5,624 nucleotides of DNA from positions 1-5,624 of the forward strand of contig JAKBAC010000191.1 in assembly GCA_021809365.1 (NCBI GenBank), given 5' to 3'. This document shows, one piece after another, positions 1-5,624 of the stretch; positions within the stretch are counted from its first letter, which is position 1; every line of letters starts with the position of its first letter. The notes under the pieces were generated by a model. It was not told the origin of the DNA, ran no database searches, and worked only from the letters and a program-made list of their open reading frames with translations. The stretch is from Planctomycetota bacterium (GTDB taxonomy: Bacteria > Planctomycetota > Phycisphaerae > WQYP01). Position numbers and translations under genes: made by a program.

Positions 1-1736
1 GGCGGATTGACATCCGATACATCGCCGCTGGGGCGTTGCGCATCCTGCATGTCCCAAAGCCATTTGTCATGGAACCGCTGGGTATTAAACAGGAATGATT
101 CACTGCGCGACTCCATGCCGCGATCGCCCATCCAGCCCTGGCGTTCATCGCGTTGCGGGCAGTCGGTGGGAATGGAGCGGTAGTTGTTCTGGATGCCCCA
201 GCGGGCATTGTGAACAATCTGATTCACCAATTTATCTGAACAGGCAAATCCGCCGGTTACCGGCAATGCGTCATGAACTTCCTGCCCTTCCAGCGTGGTA
301 AGCGTGGGCGTGCCGGGATAGCCGATAAGCTCTACAAAGCGAAATCCATGATACGTAAATATGGGATGCCAGGTGATTGGGCCTTTACCGTTAAGAATGA
401 CCGTATCGGTCTGCCTGGCGGTTCGCAGGTTTGCCACATACAGGTGAATGCGGCCTTTCCCGGCGGTGTTTAAGTCCACGGTTTGCTGTCCATTACGCAC
501 GAGGCTTTCTCCATGGCGTAACATTACCCTGGTTCCGGCAGGGCCATTGGGGATATGAATCCGGCACCAGCCAACCATGTTCTGCCCCATATCGAACATC
601 CACTTGCCGGGGGCAATTTCTGATACTTTAACGGGGTGAAGGATCTGGGTAACACGGATCGGCTGTTGAAATTCCGCTACCAGACGACCGCCGGGCGAGT
701 GCAGCACATGGGCGTTTTTCCAGCCTTTGGCGGCAAAGCCAACTTTGTTCCAGCCCGGCATTCGCATGGCGACATTATACGTTTCGCCATTGTATTCATT
801 GTTCATGCGAATAGGACCTGCATCATTGATCTTCCAATGCGGATTGCTGGTAATAATAGATGTAGTGCCATCTTGATATGTGATATGCAGCATGAGCATC
901 ATACGTGGGGAAATGTGGATGGTGTATCCCCTCATGCCGTACATCCGGCCATCGCCCAGAATGACGCCCAGCGTATTATTTCCGCGTCGCAGCAATTTTG
1001 TGACATTGCGCGCGACATAATAACAACGCTTCGGATACCAGCTTAAAGCCGGAGAAAGTTGCGTATCGCTGGTGCGTTTCCCATTGATATACATGCGTCC
1101 CAAGCCCAGGCCGCTGAAATAGGCCACGGCCCGCTTCACCGGCTTGGCAATGTTGAATTGATCACGCAGGTAAATCGCGGGTAACGGGTGTTTGACGCCC
1201 ATTTTGGGAGTCGGCTTCCAGCCGATCCATTGCGCCCCGTGCCACTGACGAGCCGTTAAGAGTCCTTCCTGCCATTGAGCGGTTAAACTCCAGTGACTGG
1301 CTTGGCCGGCCTGATTCCAAGCCCGCACCTTCCAGAAGCAGCGCTGCCGCGCGACTAGCGCTAAACCGGCGTAATGGATATTGATTGAGTGCCCCGACAT
1401 GACCTTGCCGGAATTCCAGATATTGCCCCGGTTCTGCGCCAGAAGCTGCGGCGAGGATGCCACGAGAATTTCATAAGCACTTTGAAACTCTCCGCGACCT
1501 TTCCATGGCAACACCCAACCCAGGCGAGGATGCACAGAATTGATCGCCAACGGATTTTCCCGCAACTGCGTCTGCAGGTGTGCTGGTGCTGCGGTGGCAT
1601 CCAATTGCGCGGGCGTACCGCCTTGCATTGCACACCCCCCCGCCACCAATACCGCCAGTACTATCGCACCGACTGCAAAATAGTGAGAATTCGCCGAACC
1701 GATTTTCCAGAGCCGTAAAGCCGCCCGTTTCTTCAT
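1..1736 (-). CDS. Glycoside hydrolase family 78 alpha-L-rhamnosidase, probable lipoprotein (partial, C-terminus outside window)
   Basis: This gene encodes a probable alpha-L-rhamnosidase, which would release terminal rhamnose from plant or algal polysaccharides or glycosides. The 578 visible codons run in one frame without a stop, so the gene continues past the left edge. GH78 proteins with this layout are commonly about 900-1000 residues, so roughly 60% is visible. Residues 1-34 form a basic start plus a hydrophobic stretch ending in AGG-Cys35, a loose lipobox, which suggests a membrane-anchored, exported enzyme. An Ig-like domain follows (about 57-170, with NPLAIN, HPRLGW and AYEILVA). Next come the rhamnosidase N domain (about 195-360, SGLGLGRMYINGK), the middle beta domain (DMGQNMVGW at 382-390, FTYHGFR at 460-466), and the start of the (alpha/alpha)6 catalytic domain. 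The family signature DCPQRDERQGWMGD lies at 525-538. By comparison with Streptomyces avermitilis Rha78A, Glu531 is the expected general acid and Asp525 and Asp538 line the sugar site. The catalytic base lies beyond the window. The ATG has a GGAG at 1743-1746, six bases upstream. Confidence 0.95.
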   Translation of the reverse strand, partial: MKKRAALRLWKIGSANSHYFAVGAIVLAVLVAGGCAMQGGTPAQLDATAAPAHLQTQLRENPLAINSVHPRLGWVLPWKGRGEFQSAYEILVASSPQLLAQNRGNIWNSGKVMSGHSINIHYAGLALVARQRCFWKVRAWNQAGQASHWSLTAQWQEGLLTARQWHGAQWIGWKPTPKMGVKHPLPAIYLRDQFNIAKPVKRAVAYFSGLGLGRMYINGKRTSDTQLSPALSWYPKRCYYVARNVTKLLRRGNNTLGVILGDGRMYGMRGYTIHISPRMMLMLHITYQDGTTSIITSNPHWKINDAGPIRMNNEYNGETYNVAMRMPGWNKVGFAAKGWKNAHVLHSPGGRLVAEFQQPIRVTQILHPVKVSEIAPGKWMFDMGQNMVGWCRIHIPNGPAGTRVMLRHGESLVRNGQQTVDLNTAGKGRIHLYVANLRTARQTDTVILNGKGPITWHPIFTYHGFRFVELIGYPGTPTLTTLEGQEVHDALPVTGGFACSDKLVNQIVHNARWGIQNNYRSIPTDCPQRDERQGWMGDRGMESRSESFLFNTQRFHDKWLWDMQDAQRPSGDVSDVNP

Positions 1737-1749
1737 TTTTTTCTCCAGC

Positions 1750-1770
1750 AAAAAAACGCCCCTTGGAGCG
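1750..1770 (-). terminator. Intrinsic terminator-like hairpin abutting the GH78 ribosome binding site
   Basis: Read on the minus strand, CGCTC (1770-1766) pairs with GGGCG (1761-1757) across the loop CAAG, with one G-T wobble. Seven consecutive T follow at 1756-1750. This is the classic form of a Rho-independent terminator. It can end the transcript of the kinase/small-protein pair, whose last stop is 113 bases upstream. The T tract ends only three bases before the GGAG of the GH78 gene, so no promoter fits between them. Any transcript of the rhamnosidase must therefore cross this element. Confidence 0.7.
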
Positions 1771-1795
1771 CCTTCGGTTGAACCGCCGGAGAGAT

Positions 1796-1824
1796 AAGAT
1801 AGCGGTTAGCGCAGTGTTCCACAA
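1796..1824 (-). promoter_or_regulatory. Possible promoter for the GH78 gene
   Basis: On the minus strand a -35-like TTGTGG (1824-1819) is followed after 17 bases by a -10-like TATCTT (1801-1796, four of six matches to TATAAT). A start near 1789 would give a leader of about 50 nt containing the terminator-like hairpin at 1770-1750. The -35 match is poor (three of six), so this is a suggestion from spacing and position only. An inverted repeat AACCGC/GCGGTT (1781-1786 with 1802-1807, 15-base loop) overlaps the -10 region. Confidence 0.25.
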
Positions 1825-1883
1825 TCGCAAGATTACCCCCCTGTCATGATTACCCGCATTGGCAACGGCTTGAGGTGAACCAC

Positions 1884-2084
1884 TCACGCAGTCCGGCGTT
1901 CGCTTTTCCTACGCGAACGAGACGGCTTTTTAGACAGCATAATTTCAACAATCTTGCCATCACGCACCACCACCAACGGCGTACCGGTAGCGCGCGCAAT
2001 CTCCCGCGCCCGCAGGCCTGCCCGCCGCAACGCGGCCATAGAGCCGCGAACCAGGGAATTGTTGGTCGATAGGGGGCCAGTCAT
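1884..2084 (-). CDS. Small basic protein paired with the Zeta-like kinase (candidate antitoxin/partner)
   Basis: This is a 66-residue protein of no family I can name with certainty. Its ATG (2084-2082) overlaps the TGA of the upstream kinase gene as ATGA. It has its own good ribosome binding site, GGAG at 2092-2095, seven bases before the start. Both features support a real, co-translated gene. A predicted helix (about residues 15-32, MAALRRAGLRAREIARAT) is followed by a strand-turn-strand element, TPLVVVRDGKIVEI (35-48). The C-terminal tail is rich in Arg, Lys and Ser (51-64). The strand-turn-strand part loosely resembles the 'V.R.GK.V' segment of Phd/YefM-type antitoxins, but the rest does not, so I do not assign that family. 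Its position directly after a Zeta-like kinase suggests a partner or neutralising protein. The basic tail could bind nucleic acid. The function is inferred from context only. Confidence 0.75.
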   Translation of the reverse strand: MTGPLSTNNSLVRGSMAALRRAGLRAREIARATGTPLVVVRDGKIVEIMLSKKPSRSRRKSERRTA

Positions 2085-2599
2085 CTGTTTTCTCCAGTTT
2101 CCACCAACCTAAGCGCTTCTCCGCTATTATCGTATAATACCCAGCTATTCACAATGAATTTATATACTATGTGAAAGTTGTCTAATCCCGCCTTGAAACG
2201 TCGGCGGACGACTGCCTCCGGAACATCGTGGCCGCCCTGCATTACCCGGGATGCCACCCGGGCCACAGCCACATCGGCGGACGGAAGTGCCAGGAAAATC
2301 AACCTGACATAATAGCCGGCGCTCCGCCATTGCGGAATATGGCGTGAATAACTCAATCCCGCAAGCGTAGTTTCCAATCCAAAGCTCTCTCCGGCATGCA
2401 CATTCGCCGTTATTTGGTCGAGCATAATCCTGCCGGCCTGCAAAGCCTTTAATTCAGGCGCAAAGGGAGACAGGCCCGCCGCGATCAAATCCGCGTTAAC
2501 AAAAAGGCGACATTCCGCCTCATCGGGAAGAAACTCCCGAGCAAATGTCGTCTTGCCCGCTCCGTTTGGCCCTGCAATAATTAAAATCTGCTTTTTCAA
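2081..2599 (-). CDS. Zeta-toxin-like P-loop kinase (COG4185-type predicted ATPase)
   Basis: This is a complete 172-residue P-loop NTPase of the Zeta toxin-like group. Classical Zeta proteins phosphorylate UDP-N-acetylglucosamine and so block peptidoglycan synthesis. Whether this shorter branch shares that substrate is not known from the sequence. The Walker A motif GPNGAGKT spans residues 10-17 (Lys16). The motif NAD with Asp37 follows 21 residues after that lysine, the same spacing as Lys46 and Asp67 of the streptococcal plasmid Zeta toxin. GESFGLETTL (70-79), RVASRV and GGHDVPE (114-128) and RRRF (132-135) match the conserved core and arginine-rich lid of the group. W153 and DNS (157-159) lie near the end. 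The start is TTG at 2599-2597. No ATG or GTG occurs in frame between it and the upstream stop at 2656-2654, and the glycine-rich loop falls at the usual distance from the terminus. A weak GGA lies nine bases upstream of the start. The gene overlaps the next one by four bases. Confidence 0.88.
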   Translation of the reverse strand: MKKQILIIAGPNGAGKTTFAREFLPDEAECRLFVNADLIAAGLSPFAPELKALQAGRIMLDQITANVHAGESFGLETTLAGLSYSRHIPQWRSAGYYVRLIFLALPSADVAVARVASRVMQGGHDVPEAVVRRRFKAGLDNFHIVYKFIVNSWVLYDNSGEALRLVETGENR

Positions 2600-2658
2600 A
2601 CCCGTAATTCCGTCACCAACACTGGACCACTTTACCTGATCCGAAACAATCCGTCATT

Positions 2659-2688
2659 CCGCAAGAGAGCGGTGAAGTTCGCGGAACT
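2659..2688. promoter_or_regulatory. Two adjacent inverted repeats upstream of the kinase gene (possible operator)
   Basis: CCGC (2659-2662) and GCGG (2669-2672) form one inverted repeat with a six-base centre. Three bases later comes a perfect palindrome around GCG, AGTTCGCGGAACT (2676-2688). They lie about 60-90 bases upstream of the TTG start of the kinase gene, where an autoregulatory protein or a promoter could sit. The repeats are directly visible. Their role as an operator is inferred from position alone. Confidence 0.3.
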
Positions 2689-2761
2689 GCCGACGATCTG
2701 ATCCGAGTCGCTAATAAGCTCTCCGGGGCGGTTTGCCCGGGGCCCATGCTGGCCGCCAATC

Positions 2762-2785
2762 CCATCCACGTTGGTGGATGGTTTT
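2762..2785 (+). terminator. Perfect 8-bp hairpin followed by TTTT, oriented along the plus strand
   Basis: CCATCCAC (2762-2769) pairs perfectly with GTGGATGG (2774-2781) around the loop GTTG and is followed by four T (2782-2785). On the minus strand the hairpin is followed by GATTGG, so the T tract points only along the plus strand. No plus-strand gene is visible upstream. It may be the end of a small plus-strand RNA, or a stable hairpin in the minus-strand transcript with no terminating role. Confidence 0.4.
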
Positions 2786-2841
2786 GAGCCGCCCCGCCAC
2801 GGCCCACTCATCGTGGCCTGCGATGTTTAAACTTGAATACA

Positions 2842-2873
2842 CCTCTGCGTGGTGCCCTGCACCCGGCGAGAGG
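2842..2873. repeat. Nested inverted repeat (two-part stem)
   Basis: CCTCT (2842-2846) pairs with AGAGG (2869-2873). Inside it, GGTGC (2851-2855) pairs with GCACC (2859-2863) around a CCT loop. The two stems are separated by internal loops of four and five bases. Such nested pairing is typical of structured RNA. I could not match it to a known RNA family. Confidence 0.35.
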
Positions 2874-2966
2874 AATATACCGGCTCAGCTTGCATAGGGC
2901 TTTACATCGGTGGTCCAATCTGGTGCCGGCGACTGATGTCGATATTTTTATCATACAACAGAGCCA

Positions 2967-2987
2967 CCGGCTCGGTGCCGGAGCCGG
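2967..2987. repeat. 7-bp GC-rich perfect inverted repeat
   Basis: CCGGCTC (2967-2973) pairs with GAGCCGG (2981-2987) across seven bases. An alternative hairpin shares the left arm: GAGCC (2961-2965) with GGCTC (2969-2973). The two are mutually exclusive. No T tract follows on either strand, so it is not a standard terminator. It could still stabilise the 3' end of the eno message. Confidence 0.4.
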
Positions 2988-3005
2988 CCGCCGCCACGCC
3001 CAATT

Positions 3006-3031
3006 AGGGCAGACTGTGTTGAGCCCTTTTT
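3006..3031 (+). terminator. Weak plus-strand terminator-like element with an overlapping alternative hairpin
   Basis: AGGGC (3006-3010) can pair with GCCCT (3023-3027) across a 12-base loop, and the T tract runs from 3027 to 3031. The GGGC arm can instead pair with GCCC at 2998-3001 over a five-base loop. That gives two mutually exclusive forms, as in an attenuator. The stem is short, and no plus-strand gene is visible on either side, so the role is uncertain. Confidence 0.25.
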
Positions 3032-3122
3032 CAGGCGCACGGATCGCAGAAGCCTATCCCCCAGCTACCCCCGGTGGCAACGATCGCTTTTCTTTCAGAT
3101 CCATACTGGGAAGACTGAGGGC

Positions 3123-4523
<1,401 letters not shown>

Positions 4524-4525
4524 TC

Positions 4526-4548
4526 AAAAAAAGTCCGCATGCGCGACT
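4526..4548 (-). terminator. Intrinsic terminator of the mreB-mreC transcript
   Basis: On the minus strand AGTC, a bulged G, then CG pair with CG and GACT around a CATG loop (4548-4532). A run of seven T follows (4532-4526, the first paired in the stem). It begins 33 bases after the mreC stop codon. The stem is short, but the T run and position fit a Rho-independent terminator that separates mreBC from eno. Confidence 0.55.
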
Positions 4549-4581
4549 ACAACCGGGGACCGTGAGCATTATTTTTCCAGG

Positions 4582-5439
4582 CTACCTGCGGGAGGAAAGT
4601 ACGATAACCACCTGCCGAATCTGCTGCACATCCGTGCGGGGAGTAATGTGCAGGCTCCAGCGCAGGCTGGTGCGGGAGGATTGATGTACGGTTTTAATAA
4701 CGCCAATGACGGCACCCGCCACCGCCTGTGGCCATTCGGTATCATTCAGCAGCACCAGATCGCCGGGCTTCGGGGCTATGGCATGAATGGATTGATCCAG
4801 CTCGCACCGTAAAAGGCCCGCCCCGGCCCCTTCAATCAGGGCTTGCGGCGCAATGCTGACCAAGCCGGCATGCACCGGACGGCTGATGGCCCCGATTTCC
4901 TTCATTCGCGGATCCGTCAGCAGCCGGACAGAACACGTCTCCGGCCCGACATGCGCCACCCGGCCAATCACCGCCCGATTGGCTAATACAGCATCTCCCG
5001 GGCGAATAGCTTTATCATCACGCCAGCCCTGATCCAGCGTACATTCATCACCGTGGCCGGTGGAAAATCCGTCAATCGCGGCAGCTCTTAGCCGCTGGAC
5101 GGATAACCCGGGGAAACGCTGATGGATCAGACGGGTTTCGCGCAGGAGCTTTTCCAAATCGCTGATTCGCGTTACCAGCATGGCGATTTCGTTTTCATAC
5201 CGCACGCGCAGTGACTTAACGCGGCTGCTGGAATTCTGGTGAGGATGCAGGAACCGATTCACCCCGGTTTGCAGACCGGTAAACACGGAAGAAAATGGGG
5301 CAACAAAGGTTTTCACAGCGTCTGCTGCGGCCCCGCGCGGCCGATTGACGACTTGCGGATGCCGCGCGCCGATCATCACGGTAGCCAGTGCAGCGAGATT
5401 AAGTATCCAGAACCACTTTCGCGGGGTCATTTTCATCAT
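4582..5439 (-). CDS. mreC: Rod-shape-determining protein MreC
   Basis: This is an MreC-type protein of about 285 residues, close to the usual family length. MreC is an inner-membrane protein whose periplasmic part organises the elongasome that builds the lateral wall with MreB, RodA and PBP2. Here a basic start (MTPRKW) leads into one membrane segment (about 9-25). A linker and a coiled coil (about 73-108, with YENEIAMLVTRISDLEKLL) follow. The rest (about 112-282) is the MreC beta domain, with VIGRVAHVGPETCSVRLLTDP as its clearest signature and a closing DVQQIRQVVIVL strand. Several starts are possible: ATG at 5439, 5436 or 5430, or GTG at 5463. I prefer 5439 because the purine-rich GGAAGAAGG lies just upstream. 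The gene follows mreB by 86 nt, the normal order, but no mreD comes after it. The domain order and signature support the call, although sequence identity to model MreC proteins looks low. Confidence 0.88.
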   Translation of the reverse strand: MMKMTPRKWFWILNLAALATVMIGARHPQVVNRPRGAAADAVKTFVAPFSSVFTGLQTGVNRFLHPHQNSSSRVKSLRVRYENEIAMLVTRISDLEKLLRETRLIHQRFPGLSVQRLRAAAIDGFSTGHGDECTLDQGWRDDKAIRPGDAVLANRAVIGRVAHVGPETCSVRLLTDPRMKEIGAISRPVHAGLVSIAPQALIEGAGAGLLRCELDQSIHAIAPKPGDLVLLNDTEWPQAVAGAVIGVIKTVHQSSRTSLRWSLHITPRTDVQQIRQVVIVLSSRR

Positions 5440-5525
5440 GCCTTCTTCCGGAAAGCATACCACGCCGGGCGGCTAAAACATCATGCAGCCCGTATCGTGG
5501 CGCGGTGTACAGCCCCGACAGCGAA

Positions 5526-5624
5526 TCACATATCGTCGACGTCTGATTCCAAGGCTTCCTTAAGCTCTTCAAGATTCTCCAACAGTACATTGGTACCGCG
5601 TGCCACGCAGGTCAACGGATCTTC
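5526..5624 (-). CDS. mreB: Rod-shape-determining protein MreB, C-terminal end (partial)
   Basis: Only the last 32 codons and the TGA stop are visible, and the gene continues past the right edge. The segment EDPLTCVARGTNVLLENLEE matches the conserved MreB C-terminus, where 'DPLTCV.RG' precedes the final helix. It ends in an acidic tail (ESDVDDM). MreB is the bacterial actin homologue that forms membrane-bound filaments directing wall synthesis. The directly following mreC gene in the same orientation supports the identification. I rely on the motif and synteny because the nucleotide-binding core is not in the window. Confidence 0.85.
   Translation of the reverse strand, partial: EDPLTCVARGTNVLLENLEELKEALESDVDDM

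Larger units (their letters stand above)
2600..3122. other. Gene-free, structure-rich intergenic region between eno and the kinase pair
   Basis: I find no convincing protein gene in these 523 bases. The open frames present are short, use TTG or no starts, and show no recognisable motifs. The stretch is unusually rich in inverted repeats, listed separately. It also holds a GC-rich stem (CCGGGGC at 2723-2729 with GCCCGG at 2735-2740, one bulge), a nine-base direct repeat CTGATCCGA (2636-2644 and 2698-2706), and an 8-base palindrome GTTTAAAC (2825-2832). It must contain the 3' end of the eno message and the leader of the kinase gene. I see no clear minus-strand terminator for eno and no strong promoter for the kinase. 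The structures could belong to an unrecognised small RNA. Confidence 0.6.

Noticed and set aside
636..1046. 136-codon plus-strand frame
   Set aside because: It is entirely antisense to the GH78 coding sequence, which has strong family motifs on both sides of this stretch.
1471..1887. 138-codon minus-strand frame overlapping the start of the GH78 gene
   Set aside because: It is out of frame with the clear GH78 reading frame and crosses the terminator-like hairpin. No motifs are visible.
2613..2807. 64-codon open frame on the minus strand upstream of the kinase gene
   Set aside because: The composition is low in hydrophobic order, no family features are seen, and the frame spans the perfect hairpin at 2762-2781, which is better read as an RNA or DNA structure.
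2869..2900. Resemblance to the RNase P RNA core (GAGGAA..., GGCTC..., CATAGGGC)
   Set aside because: The other universally conserved RNase P segments and the 3' closing motif are absent within the following few hundred bases, so the match is likely chance.
5399..5590. 63-codon minus-strand frame across the mreB-mreC junction
   Set aside because: It overlaps both the MreB C-terminus and the MreC start in another frame and has no recognisable content.

Overview
The window looks like a chromosomal segment of a free-living Gram-negative-type bacterium. All recognisable genes lie on the minus strand, so transcription runs from the right edge to the left. A cell-shape pair (mreB-mreC), a housekeeping enolase, and a probable lipoprotein alpha-L-rhamnosidase of glycoside hydrolase family 78 together suggest a polysaccharide-degrading bacterium. 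The style of the proteins recalls the Planctomycetes/Verrucomicrobia group. That placement is an impression, not a demonstrated assignment.

Layout, in order of transcription. (1) 5624-5526: the last 32 codons of mreB. (2) 5439-4582: mreC, 86 nt downstream of mreB. No mreD follows. A hairpin with a seven-T tract (4548-4526) closes the unit. (3) 4412-3123: eno, a complete 429-residue enolase with every catalytic residue in place. It sits behind its own weakly predicted promoter. (4) 3122-2600: about 520 bases without a convincing gene but rich in inverted repeats. Two hairpin-plus-T-tract structures here point along the plus strand, although no plus-strand gene is visible. (5) 2599-1884: a two-gene unit made of a Zeta-toxin-like P-loop kinase (TTG start) and a 66-residue basic protein. 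The two overlap by ATGA and form a candidate toxin-antitoxin-like pair. (6) 1883-1737: a short spacer containing a strong terminator-like hairpin that ends three bases before the ribosome binding site of the next gene. (7) 1736-1: the first 578 codons of the GH78 rhamnosidase, which runs off the left edge. It has no stop codon inside the window and is unbroken in one frame.

The genes fall into three functional blocks: cell-wall morphogenesis (MreB/MreC), central glycolysis (enolase), and an accessory block (kinase pair plus carbohydrate hydrolase). The most interesting points are the reversed, coupled kinase/small-protein pair, the terminator-like hairpin in the GH78 leader, the plus-strand terminators in the structured gap, and the absence of mreD after mreC.
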